From Arthrobacter sp. efr-133-TYG-118 (GTDB taxonomy: Bacteria > Actinomycetota > Actinomycetes > Actinomycetales > Micrococcaceae): a DNA stretch of 64,000 nt. The position numbers were made by a program, and so were the translations under genes. The notes beneath the pieces are model-generated. The model saw only the letters and a list, made by a program, of their open reading frames with translations. It made no database searches and was not told the origin of the DNA. This document shows, piece after piece, positions 25,505 to 35,175 of this stretch; the stretch's first letter is position 1, and every line of letters starts with the position of its first letter. The stretch is taken from positions 310,001 to 374,000 of the forward strand of contig NZ_JARVRH010000004.1 of NCBI RefSeq assembly GCF_030209755.1. Direction: 5' to 3'.

Positions 25505-28500
25505 ATGATGGTTCGGGAGTCATGGGCCGGAACTGCTTCGCCGCTGAGCAAGTTCGTTGCAGCAGAGACTGAAAGCGCACTCAACGCATATCGGGCTCGT
25601 CCGGACCTCGTTCGGGAACATAGCAACATCGAGGCGGCCATCTCGCAAGGTGGATATGGTCGAAAGCAGCTCAACGAGCTTGTCCAAAATGCAGCTGACG
25701 CCATAAAGGAACCCGGCGGCCGCATCCGAGTGGTCCTGACAAAGGAGGCTCTGTACTGCGCGAACGAAGGGGCACCTTTTACGGCGGCTGGCTTCAGGAC
25801 GCTGATGCTGTCTCACTCCTCAGAGAAACGTGACGACGAGATCGGCCGATTCGGTCTTGGATTCAAATCGGTCATCCAGATAACCGCAGAACCCCGGATA
25901 TTCAGCCGCAGCGGATCGGTTGCATGGAGCCAAGATCAAAGCCGACAGCTCCTCGAAGGCCTGTACCCGGGCCTTGCTGCATATCCGATTCTGCGCTTGG
26001 CCACTCCCGTGGACCCCGATGTTGAAGCTGCCCACGACACCATCCTGTCGGAGCTTTTTGAATGGGCCACAACTGTAGTCAAGCTTCCTTTGACTGGCAG
26101 CGTGAGCTGGTTGTCAGAGGAAATGAAGAAGTTTCCCGAGGAGTTTCTGCTCTTTTCCGACAAGATTAGCTCCCTGGAATTTGATGACAGGGTCCAAAAC
26201 TCGTCGTGGGCTTGGACAGCTGCGCGCGACGGCAGCCGTGTCAGCCTCACTAACGGAACCACCAGCAGCCAATGGCTGATTTTCAAACGAAATCATGAGG
26301 TCAGCTCCCAAGCGGCGGTCGAGGCTGGAAGCGTAGTTGCGCGACAAAGTGTTGACGTGACTTGGGCTGTTCCATTTACGGGCAACCATCGACGCAAGAT
26401 GGGCAGGTTCTGGAATTACTTTCCTACTCAGCATGAGACTTCGCTTCGCGGCATCGTAAACGCGGCGTTCAAAATGAACGAAGACCGACATAGCATGCTG
26501 GAGACCCTGTACAACCGGGAAATTCTCACTCGGACACTTCCACTTATGGTGGCCAGCGCCCTTAAGGATCTGCGGACACCGGAAGACCCCGGGCTGTTTC
26601 TCGATATTCTCCCCTCGCGGGACAAAGAGTCGAGTTCGTGGGCCGACTCCGTGATCAATAAGCCCATCTTTGAGATTTTGCCATTCGCCCCTTGCCTGCC
26701 GGACCGATCAGGGATGCTGAAGCGCCCTAGCGAAATCAAAGTTCAACCTGTACTGGATGACGCTACGCGTCTCATCGCTCTGTGGGATTCGTGGGTGGGG
26801 AGGGACCGTCACTGGCTGCACTCGTCAGCATTGCAGGGACGGGAGTCCCAAGTCATGCGCATTCTAAAGGAAGCGAACCTCAAGCGGGCTTCCGTTGAGG
26901 AATGGCTGGAGGAAGTCGTCGCAGGTGGCGAGCTTCAGGACTATGAGAACGCGCTTCAGCTGGCCGCCCTTATCGATAAGTCCTACAGCGAATACCAGCC
27001 TGCGATGCGACGCAGCCGCATCGTCCTCATGGCCGACGGCAGTGTTCAGCCGCCCATCACGTCCCGAGTCTTCTTGCCAATGGGCCCGGACGATGAATCG
27101 CCGAACGTTGTTTCCTACGAACTAATGCACCATGGCAGCGCCAACAGCTACCTTCGTTCCTTGGACCTTCAAGCCCAAGATGGTCGGGGAGTCATAAGCC
27201 GGGTAGCCAACGAGGTCGCCGAGAATTACACCGACGCGGAGCTGGCGGAATCCTTGTGGCGGCTCTCCCGGTCCCTTCCTGTCCCTGAGAGTCTTGGCAT
27301 TATCAACGCTCGGACCACGCCAGCCCGGATTCTGGTCCGGTGCCGGGATACGAAATGGCGTCCACTTGGGGACGTCTGGATTCCTGGCGCGCTCATCCCC
27401 ACTTCAAATGTTGGAGACGAGCACTTGCTCGTCGATGACCGGTTCCACGGCAATGACCTGGCACTCCTGAAAAATCTGGGCGCGCGGACGACTCTGGGCG
27501 AAGCCAAAATGACCCGCAGCGGTTCGGCATACGAACTTTGGAGGTCTGCGGAAGCAAGCAGGATCTCCTCCGAGTCCCGCACCGGTCCTGCCCCCATTTC
27601 GGAGGCGGGTATTCGTTTCACCCAAGCCCTGACCACCGATGGTCTCGACCTTCTCGTCAACGCGTCAGCTACGACGCGGGCGAAGGTGACCCGCACTCTC
27701 CTGAGCCGACCGCAATATCCGACAAAGATCGAATTCACGAGTTCCTTTCGCGGTGCAGACCGGATCGACGGACCCGATCTCTGGTGGGTTAAGCAGCATG
27801 GCTCACTTGAGACTCCGCTGGGATTGGTAGACACCAAACACTGTGTCGGCGCTGTTGAAAGGATTCCGAGCGACTATCTCCCGTATCCCGGCCATGAGGA
27901 GTCCACTGCTCTTGGCCTTCCCACAGCCGTGGGTGAGGTCAACTGGACCTACGTCCTATCCCTGGCTGAAGCCAAGTTGCCCATGCAGAAGCTCCACGAG
28001 CTTTACGGCGTCCTGGCGCTCCGCGGAGTCCGTGCCCCCAAAGAGCTGGTCGTACCTCTCGGCGCGGATCGAAAGACTCGATACTTGACGTCGGAAGTCG
28101 TCCTGGCCTTGGATTCCGACAGCCGCGAATTCCTGGTGAACGTTGCGTCCGCACCGGCGCTCTTTACCGGGAATGAGGAACTCGACGGGGCTTTGAGGGA
28201 GAACTGGGGTGTCGACGCCACCACCGTTGAATTCCACATGTCGGTAGATGTAACCCCCAAGGTCGGCGAAGACGCTCAGAGCATCAAGAGTTTGTTCCCG
28301 TTTCTCAAACGGGCGGCTGGAGAAGTAGCCGTTCAAACAGTGTGCGTGCCATGTAGTGCGGTCAATGAGGTTCGCACTAACAGCTTCGATTCCCGGTCGG
28401 AGGCGATTCCGAAGGCGTCCGTCCTGCAGGAGGGGGTCCTCTACTATCGGGCCCCTCAAACCGAACAAGCTCTGCTGACGACCATTTTGGGTACATTCGG

Positions 28501-30157
28501 AAGCAAGCGTCCTGCCTCGCAGGTCATGCAGACAATGCGCCAGCTCAAGAAAGACGATGAAGCCCAGGCTCGCATCCGACGTGTCAGCAAACAAAAGACA
28601 GATGCAGGGAAGATCGCCGAGTTGGTGGGCCGTGAGACCCTTCGGAAGCTCATTCCAGTCGCCGTCATGAAAATGCTTGAGGCTAGAGATTTGGAACTTA
28701 CTGACGAACGCATGTTCGAGATCGTCAGTAACTTGCATGGCAGTAGCCTCCTCAAAGTACTCAAGCCGGCACTGTCCGAAGCAGGCATTGAAACACCCGA
28801 CCAATTCCGTGGGGGCCGGACAGCCCAAGAGTTCGTCAAGGAACTAGGCTTCTCCCCCGTCATGGCGGGCGAAACAATCAAGAAGAAACCGGAGCGCGAG
28901 GAGTTCGTTGGGCCGGTGGGTTTGAACCCCCTTCACCAATACCAGGAAACAACTAGCAAAAAGATCGTCGACCTCCTCGCTGGCGCCACCAAGCACAGCC
29001 GTGGTTTGGTTCAGTTGCCCACTGGTGCCGGCAAGACTCGCGTCGCCGTTGAATCCGTTATCCGCGATATCAAAGCGTCACCGAAGGACAACCACCGGCT
29101 GGTCATCTGGATTGCCCAATCTGAAGAACTCTGCGAGCAGGCTATCGAAACGTGGACCTACGTCTGGCAGGCGGCGGGAGTTCCCGGCGAGCGAATGGCG
29201 GTGAGCCGTCTGTGGGGTGGGAATAACGCCATCCGGGAAGAAACCAAGCTGCACCTCATCGTCGCAACCATCCAGACACTCGCCAGCATCCAACAGAATC
29301 GTCGCCCGATGTATGAATGGATGTCCAACCCCGACTTGGTCATCGTTGATGAAGCCCACGGAGCGACTGCGACGTCGTACACTCCGGTTCTAACGTGGTT
29401 CGGGCGCTCGTTCACGGAAAAATCTCGCTCACTGCTCGGTCTCTCGGCCACGCCCTACAGGGGCACGAACGAGAAGGAGACTGAGCGGCTCGTTGCCCGA
29501 TTCGGGCGAAACCTCATCGAGCCAGATGAGTTCAGTGCAGAGAGTGCCCACGAGTATCTCCAGAGCATGGGCGTCCTAGCCAGGGTGAAGCATGAGGAGC
29601 TGAAGGGTATCGAGCTCAAGCTGAAGGACATGCGCTCGGTCAGGGATGAAGATTCCCAGAGTGCCATGCTCGAGGCCCGGATCGACCTGCAGCACGTAGC
29701 GGACAGCACGCAGCGCAACGAAGCGATCCTTGACCACATCAAGGCATCCGAGACGAAAGGTCCGACTCTGGTCTTCGCGGCTTCGGTAGAGCACGCAGAG
29801 GCGCTCGCAGCCGTTCTATCGGTTGAGGGCATCCCGGCAGCCGCCATCTCGGGAAAAACGGACCTTGGCCACCGGCGTTCCATTATCGAGGATTTCCGCA
29901 GCGGAAAGATCCGCGTGCTGACCAACTTCGATGTGCTGACCCAGGGTTTCGACGCTCCCAAGGTCGACGCCGTATACGTTTGCCGGCCTACGTTCTCGCC
30001 GAATAAATACATCCAGATGATCGGTCGCGGGCTCCGCGGACCGCTCAACGGGGGGAGCAAAGAGGTCCTGATCGTCAACGTCAAAGACAACCTTGATCAG
30101 TACGGCGAAAAGCTGGCGTTCACTCAGCTTGACTACCTCTGGAAGGTCGATGCGTAG
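25505..30157 (+). CDS. GHKL (sacsin/Hsp90-like) ATPase fused to SF2 helicase
   Basis: The product of about 1550 residues has an N-terminal GHKL ATPase fold: LNELVQNAADAI (Glu58, Asn62, Asp65), ANEGAPFT and GRFGLGFKS (114-122). After a long middle part with no family I recognise comes an SF2 helicase: Walker A PTGAGKT (1172-1178), DEAH (1282-1285), SATPYRG, and the C-terminal LTQGFDAPKVDAVYVCRP with QMIGRGLRGP. It sits where class 2 DISARM would have drmE, which it does not resemble. The start is uncertain: ATGs at 25436, 25451, 25487, 25496 and 25505 are in frame, and GGGGGA favours 25505. The next gene's GTG shares a base with its TAG. Confidence 0.85.
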   Translation: MMVRESWAGTASPLSKFVAAETESALNAYRARPDLVREHSNIEAAISQGGYGRKQLNELVQNAADAIKEPGGRIRVVLTKEALYCANEGAPFTAAGFRTLMLSHSSEKRDDEIGRFGLGFKSVIQITAEPRIFSRSGSVAWSQDQSRQLLEGLYPGLAAYPILRLATPVDPDVEAAHDTILSELFEWATTVVKLPLTGSVSWLSEEMKKFPEEFLLFSDKISSLEFDDRVQNSSWAWTAARDGSRVSLTNGTTSSQWLIFKRNHEVSSQAAVEAGSVVARQSVDVTWAVPFTGNHRRKMGRFWNYFPTQHETSLRGIVNAAFKMNEDRHSMLETLYNREILTRTLPLMVASALKDLRTPEDPGLFLDILPSRDKESSSWADSVINKPIFEILPFAPCLPDRSGMLKRPSEIKVQPVLDDATRLIALWDSWVGRDRHWLHSSALQGRESQVMRILKEANLKRASVEEWLEEVVAGGELQDYENALQLAALIDKSYSEYQPAMRRSRIVLMADGSVQPPITSRVFLPMGPDDESPNVVSYELMHHGSANSYLRSLDLQAQDGRGVISRVANEVAENYTDAELAESLWRLSRSLPVPESLGIINARTTPARILVRCRDTKWRPLGDVWIPGALIPTSNVGDEHLLVDDRFHGNDLALLKNLGARTTLGEAKMTRSGSAYELWRSAEASRISSESRTGPAPISEAGIRFTQALTTDGLDLLVNASATTRAKVTRTLLSRPQYPTKIEFTSSFRGADRIDGPDLWWVKQHGSLETPLGLVDTKHCVGAVERIPSDYLPYPGHEESTALGLPTAVGEVNWTYVLSLAEAKLPMQKLHELYGVLALRGVRAPKELVVPLGADRKTRYLTSEVVLALDSDSREFLVNVASAPALFTGNEELDGALRENWGVDATTVEFHMSVDVTPKVGEDAQSIKSLFPFLKRAAGEVAVQTVCVPCSAVNEVRTNSFDSRSEAIPKASVLQEGVLYYRAPQTEQALLTTILGTFGSKRPASQVMQTMRQLKKDDEAQARIRRVSKQKTDAGKIAELVGRETLRKLIPVAVMKMLEARDLELTDERMFEIVSNLHGSSLLKVLKPALSEAGIETPDQFRGGRTAQEFVKELGFSPVMAGETIKKKPEREEFVGPVGLNPLHQYQETTSKKIVDLLAGATKHSRGLVQLPTGAGKTRVAVESVIRDIKASPKDNHRLVIWIAQSEELCEQAIETWTYVWQAAGVPGERMAVSRLWGGNNAIREETKLHLIVATIQTLASIQQNRRPMYEWMSNPDLVIVDEAHGATATSYTPVLTWFGRSFTEKSRSLLGLSATPYRGTNEKETERLVARFGRNLIEPDEFSAESAHEYLQSMGVLARVKHEELKGIELKLKDMRSVRDEDSQSAMLEARIDLQHVADSTQRNEAILDHIKASETKGPTLVFAASVEHAEALAAVLSVEGIPAAAISGKTDLGHRRSIIEDFRSGKIRVLTNFDVLTQGFDAPKVDAVYVCRPTFSPNKYIQMIGRGLRGPLNGGSKEVLIVNVKDNLDQYGEKLAFTQLDYLWKVDA

Positions 30158-31965
30158 TGCTCGCTGAGATTGAACTCGACGAAAGTCAACTAGCCGTAGC
30201 GGAAGCGGAGCCTGATGCGCGAATGTTCGTCACGGCTGCTGCGGGACAAGGGAAGACCGAGGTTCTGCTGGCTCGGGTAAAGACCCTCGTGGAAGATGGC
30301 CTGAATCCTGCAGACGAAATCCTCGTCCTCAGCTTTTCACGGGCTGCTGTGGAGGCTGTCAGGAAACGGGCACGGATCCATGATCTCGATGGACTCCAAA
30401 TCCGAACCTTCGACTCCTTTGCGGCGCAGATTCTGATCGATATGAACGAAGAGACTCTGGGCGACAGCTTTGACGCCCGGATTCGAAAAGCCACGAAATT
30501 TATCTCTGGGGAAGAAACCCCCGATCGAATCACGTACCTGAAGCACATCATGGTGGACGAGGCGCAGGACGTCGTCGGTGATCGCGCCGAATTGGTGAGA
30601 GCACTTTTTTCCGCGGGCGGTGACGAACTCGGTGTCACCGTTCTCGGCGACTCTCTGCAGGGTATTTACGACTTCCAGTTGGACGAGTCTGAGTCGAAGC
30701 TTAGTTCTAACGAGTTCATTCAATGGCTCATCGCCGACTTCGGGGCGCAGCGCGAAACGCTCGAGCACCACTACAGGGCGGAGACGGAACGAACGAAAGA
30801 ACTGATTTCTGTTGGTGACGCGATCAGAATGCTCGACGCCACCGAAGAAGTTGACGTCGAAAAGGCGCACAGACTGCTCGACGACTTCCGGCTGCAAATG
30901 TGTAGCACGTCAGTGCTCCACGAGTCCGGGGTTCTTAGCCCATACGGGGCAGGCACGACAGCCCTCCTCTGTTCGACGAATTACGAGGTCCTCGTTGCGA
31001 GCGAGCTCCTCTGGGAAAAGGGCTATCCGCACGTGATTCGGCGCAGGGCACAGGAGATGAGCGTCGCCCCCTGGGTGCACCAGGTCTTCAAAGATCTGGA
31101 AGACCGGACCTATGACTCAAGCGAGATTGGGGCTAGGCTGCAGGAACTATTCGGCGATGATGCTGGCGATCTCTGGCTCGCGTTGAAGACTGCGGAGGGC
31201 AATTTCGCGACCTACGACTCACTGAACGTGCCGCAGCTCAGCCAGCGGCTCCGTAGCCGATCCGTCCCTTTGACCCTGACCGTGGATGATGCATCGCCGC
31301 TAGTCATTTCGACCGTCCACCGGGCGAAGGGGCTAGAGTTCACGAACGTTCTGTACCTCCAACCACCATCCGGTGCGCCAGCGGCAAAAATAAACTCGGA
31401 CACCTTGAAGCAGAAATACGTGGCTCTAAGCCGTGCTCGCGAGGAGATTATTTCCACCAAGCTCCCGAAGAACCTACTCAAACGGATGGAATCCATAAAC
31501 GGGCGGTGGCTGGAGAAGGCGTACGGAAAGAACGGGCTATACACCGACCGAATGGAATTCATTAATTCGGACATTGACGATGTGTCCCCTTACTACCCGG
31601 CAACCGGCGACGCCCAAGGGGTGCAGAACAACCTCGTTCTCGAGGATCTTCTAGGGGAGATCGTGTCCGGAACCCTCCAGGGACATGAACCTGGCCCCGG
31701 CGAGGTCCCGCGGTACGTTCTCACTACCGGCGATGGAAGGGTGCTAGGTCGAACTAGTCAGTCGTTTGGATATGACTTCAAAAAATGCTTCGGTTTCAAG
31801 TACAGCCGCAACTGGAAATGGCCCGCAGCCTTCACGGGGGCGCGGGTGACCTCGATTGAATGCGCTACCGGACACCCGGAAGAAACCAGACTTTCGGGTC
31901 TAGGATCCTCTGGCATGTGGCTCGTGCCGCGCCTTACCGGTCTTATCCGTCAGATCCGCGACTAG
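30157..31965 (+). CDS. UvrD/Rep-like SF1 helicase
   Basis: The 602-residue product has a shortened SF1A helicase core: Walker A AAAGQGKTEVLLARV (Lys33), LSFSRAAVEAVRKRA (Ia), VDEAQD (134-138), LGDSLQGIYDFQ (III), HHYRAETERT (IV), STVHRAKGLEFTNVLYL (V) and YVALSRAREEI (VI). It lacks the large 1B/2B insertions of full UvrD. A C-terminal part (about 500-602) has no clear family. It would be an ATP-driven DNA translocase or helicase. Its GTG overlaps the stop of the GHKL-helicase gene (TAGTG), and drmA starts nine bases after it ends, so it is inside the operon. This gene is not a standard DISARM component. Confidence 0.85.
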   Translation: MLAEIELDESQLAVAEAEPDARMFVTAAAGQGKTEVLLARVKTLVEDGLNPADEILVLSFSRAAVEAVRKRARIHDLDGLQIRTFDSFAAQILIDMNEETLGDSFDARIRKATKFISGEETPDRITYLKHIMVDEAQDVVGDRAELVRALFSAGGDELGVTVLGDSLQGIYDFQLDESESKLSSNEFIQWLIADFGAQRETLEHHYRAETERTKELISVGDAIRMLDATEEVDVEKAHRLLDDFRLQMCSTSVLHESGVLSPYGAGTTALLCSTNYEVLVASELLWEKGYPHVIRRRAQEMSVAPWVHQVFKDLEDRTYDSSEIGARLQELFGDDAGDLWLALKTAEGNFATYDSLNVPQLSQRLRSRSVPLTLTVDDASPLVISTVHRAKGLEFTNVLYLQPPSGAPAAKINSDTLKQKYVALSRAREEIISTKLPKNLLKRMESINGRWLEKAYGKNGLYTDRMEFINSDIDDVSPYYPATGDAQGVQNNLVLEDLLGEIVSGTLQGHEPGPGEVPRYVLTTGDGRVLGRTSQSFGYDFKKCFGFKYSRNWKWPAAFTGARVTSIECATGHPEETRLSGLGSSGMWLVPRLTGLIRQIRD

Positions 31966-31974
31966 GAGAATTCA

Positions 31975-34900
31975 TTGTCAGTCTTGAATGCCAAATACGA
32001 ATTTCGGCGCGAAATGGTCGACCGTCTGGTGACTGATCTGTACGGTCCGGCGTCTGAGGACGAATTGATCACCGAGCGGCCCCTCGAACGGTATGTCACC
32101 GGTGTGTTGTGGCCGGCGGCCGATGACAGCTACGTTGAGGCTCCAGATGAGCCCGAATCCGTTTCGGCTGTGTCCGGAGAAGCCTCCGTCGACAGCCCGA
32201 TAGCGAACGCACGGCTGACCTACCCGAGCAGCATAGGCATGACGGTCTCAGTCGACACCCGGTTATCGTCCTCGCTTCAGGTCTCACCCGCCGCGGCCCG
32301 GTATTCGCCCGTGCAAACCGATCGCCAGAGCGGAAGCAAAAGGCGTGACGTGTATGACTGGCAGAGGCAGGCAGCCGACTTAGGTCCGGTTGACGTTGAG
32401 CTGGATTCGCCAGGTCCTCAGCGCCATTTACTCGAGGGGGGCGCGCTCGAACTGTACGCGTTGGTCCGCCAGGCGGTGGACGACGTTGTGACCGTGACTG
32501 TCGTCCTCCGAAACACCCAGCCGAAGCCCGGCGCTTCCGAGGACAAAGACGTTTCCTGCTGGTTCCAGGCCGGTCTGGCCGTCCGCACCGAGCAGCCAGC
32601 GTTGGTTGATCGTTCCAAGCTTCGCGTAGAGCTCCCCACGGACCCGGATCTGGCTTCCTCAGAATTGCTCTACCGAAACCACATGATTTTCGGCGCCGGT
32701 CACGGCTGTGCAGTTGAAGTTGAGGACGACGACATCGAGAACCGGCTCTGCCAACGCGTTGCCACAACCTTTGTCCCCCGGCAAGACGTTCACCGTTCCA
32801 TGGCTGGCGGAAGCGACGCCAACCTGTCACTTTCGCTTCTGGGTTCCGCGACTCGGGAGGAAGTCGTCGCTCAACTAACCCAGTTGGCGAAGGATTACTC
32901 GTCTTGGATCGACACCACTGCAGGCTCAATGACCGCCGACGGGCCGTCCTATGTCCCTGAGCACCTACGGGGCATTGCTACTGACCACATGAATCGGGCC
33001 GCTGAAGCGCACAAGAGAATCGCGGCCGGCATCAGCCTTCTGGCGACCGACGACAATGCCTTCGAGGCATTCCAGCTAGCCAACAAGGCGATGCACATGC
33101 AGCGCGCACGCCAGGACTGGGTCCGCAAGGGTGCGCAAGGCGAGTTTGCACTTGGGGAACAGGCATGGCGTCCATTCCAGATTGCATTCATCCTCATCAA
33201 CTTGCCATCCGTCACGAATGATCAACATCCTGAGCGCGACATTGCTGACTTGTTGTGGTTCCCCACTGGTGGCGGCAAGACCGAAGCGTATCTTGGCTTG
33301 ATCGCGTACCTCCTGCTGCTACGTCGCCTGCGCGACACCACCGTACGCGGCGTCGCCGTGATCATGCGCTACACACTAAGACTCTTGACCATCCAGCAGT
33401 TCGAGCGCGCAGCCATGCTCATCTGTTCACTCGAATCCGTTCGGCAGCAGAATGAAGGCCGCATTGGGAATGAGCCTTTCGGCATCGGGCTCTGGGTCGG
33501 TGGCGGGGCGACGCCCAACGACATTGGTACAGCCAAAACGAATCTCGCCAAACTGCGGAGAAATGAAGACGTAGTTGAGGGAAATCCTCGACAGATCGAA
33601 GCTTGCCCATGGTGCGGAACCCGGCTCACGGTCGATGATTACCGAATCGTCAAGGTCCCCCATGAACGCATGATAGTGAGCTGCGCCAACACGAAGTGCC
33701 AGTTCGTGGACGGTCTGCCGGTTCACATCATCGACACAGATGTGTACCGGGAGCGGCCCGAGCTCGTGATCGGGACCGTGGACAAGTTTGCCGGCATGTC
33801 CTGGAGGGGTGAAGTCTCCACGCTCTTTGGACGCAACTCGGCGTCCGACCTTGGTCCCGATCTGATCATTCAGGATGAGCTCCACCTGATTTCCGGCCCG
33901 TTAGGTTCCACCGTTGGACTCTTCGAGACCGCAGTCGACCTGGCAGCAAGCGGGATAAATCGCCCTGGTGGTCCGGCTCATCGTAAGCCAAAAATCATTG
34001 CCTCTACGGCAACAATCCGTAGAGCAGAACAGCAAATCCGCTCCGTCTTCAACCGAGGGTCAAGCCTTTTCCCGCCACCCGGGCTCGACCCGGACGACTC
34101 GTTCTTCGCGGAGAAGGCCCCATCAGACGAATACGGCACTCGGCAGTACGTCGGCGTCCTCGCCTCGGGCACCAGTCACGCGACGCTGATGGTTCGCACG
34201 TACGCCTCGCTGCTCCACTCCGCCACAGTCATCGATGCCGCAGAGGAAACGGACCGCGACCCATACTGGACGCTCGTGGGCTACTTCAACAGCCTCCGTG
34301 TTTTGGGCTCGGCTTATCTTCAGGTCTACGACGACGTTCGCGCCCGGCTGTCCCTGCTGGCAAAACGCGACGAACGCGCCTCGTCCCGAACCATCCAGCT
34401 CAGCGAATTGACTAGTCGCGTCGAAAACCACAAAATCCCCGAAGCGCTGAAGTCCCTCGAGAAGAGTTTGATGAGCGGTCTGACGCCAGAGGATGTTGTG
34501 CTTGCCACCAACATGATCTCGGTTGGCCTCGACGTGGACCGGCTCGGCCTCATGGCCGTCATGGGCCAGCCTCAATCCAGCGCCGAATATATTCAGGCAA
34601 CCAGCCGGGTCGGACGGCAGCACCCGGGTCTTGTCGTGACAGTCTTCAACGCGGCCCGGACCCGGGACCGATCACACTACGAGTCTTTCAACGACTTCCA
34701 CGGGGCCCTCTACCGGGCTGTGGAAGCTACCAGTGCCACGCCCTTCGCAGCCCGTTCCCGCGATCGCGGTCTTCACGCCACATTGGTTTCGGCGCTGCGG
34801 ATGCTTGTCCCGGAGCTCCGTGGGGTGGCTGGCCAGGTAAGAGTTGAGTCCCATGTCGTCGATCAGATCATGTCCCTTATCGGCGACAGGGTAGAAGCTA

Positions 34901-35175
34901 TCGATCCGGAGGAAGCCGAGGCAACACGCGAGGAGCTAGAGCGGCTCCTGAACGTCTGGCGGAAGGCTGCCCTTGCCGACGCTGATCTGCCGTACCAGGC
35001 AACGAAAAAATCCCCGCAAGCACTACTTATCGATTCAAGCAAAGCCCTTGAGGACCCTGACTTCGTCTACAGCACGAGCGCCATCCCATGGCCTACGCCG
35101 CGGAGCATGCGCGACGTAGATGCCGAAACTACCCTCCGCCCCGCCCCACTAAGGAAGGACGCCTCCCTTGGCTAA
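31975..35175 (+). CDS. drmA: DISARM helicase DrmA
   Basis: The 1066-residue product opens with the DrmA-like RREMVDRLVTDLYGP...ERYVTGVLWP. It has an N-terminal domain of about 400 residues, then an SF2 core: PTGGGKTEAYLG (Walker A, 430-436), a zinc-binding CPWCGT...CANTKC insert (near 545), QDELH in place of DEAH (634-637), STATIRRAEQ (III), and TNMISVGLDVDRLG with QATSRVGR (V and VI). DrmA with DrmB is the core of DISARM, which restricts incoming phage DNA. The start is TTG with AGGAG upstream. The last eight bases overlap drmB. Confidence 0.9.
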   Translation: MSVLNAKYEFRREMVDRLVTDLYGPASEDELITERPLERYVTGVLWPAADDSYVEAPDEPESVSAVSGEASVDSPIANARLTYPSSIGMTVSVDTRLSSSLQVSPAAARYSPVQTDRQSGSKRRDVYDWQRQAADLGPVDVELDSPGPQRHLLEGGALELYALVRQAVDDVVTVTVVLRNTQPKPGASEDKDVSCWFQAGLAVRTEQPALVDRSKLRVELPTDPDLASSELLYRNHMIFGAGHGCAVEVEDDDIENRLCQRVATTFVPRQDVHRSMAGGSDANLSLSLLGSATREEVVAQLTQLAKDYSSWIDTTAGSMTADGPSYVPEHLRGIATDHMNRAAEAHKRIAAGISLLATDDNAFEAFQLANKAMHMQRARQDWVRKGAQGEFALGEQAWRPFQIAFILINLPSVTNDQHPERDIADLLWFPTGGGKTEAYLGLIAYLLLLRRLRDTTVRGVAVIMRYTLRLLTIQQFERAAMLICSLESVRQQNEGRIGNEPFGIGLWVGGGATPNDIGTAKTNLAKLRRNEDVVEGNPRQIEACPWCGTRLTVDDYRIVKVPHERMIVSCANTKCQFVDGLPVHIIDTDVYRERPELVIGTVDKFAGMSWRGEVSTLFGRNSASDLGPDLIIQDELHLISGPLGSTVGLFETAVDLAASGINRPGGPAHRKPKIIASTATIRRAEQQIRSVFNRGSSLFPPPGLDPDDSFFAEKAPSDEYGTRQYVGVLASGTSHATLMVRTYASLLHSATVIDAAEETDRDPYWTLVGYFNSLRVLGSAYLQVYDDVRARLSLLAKRDERASSRTIQLSELTSRVENHKIPEALKSLEKSLMSGLTPEDVVLATNMISVGLDVDRLGLMAVMGQPQSSAEYIQATSRVGRQHPGLVVTVFNAARTRDRSHYESFNDFHGALYRAVEATSATPFAARSRDRGLHATLVSALRMLVPELRGVAGQVRVESHVVDQIMSLIGDRVEAIDPEEAEATREELERLLNVWRKAALADADLPYQATKKSPQALLIDSSKALEDPDFVYSTSAIPWPTPRSMRDVDAETTLRPAPLRKDASLG

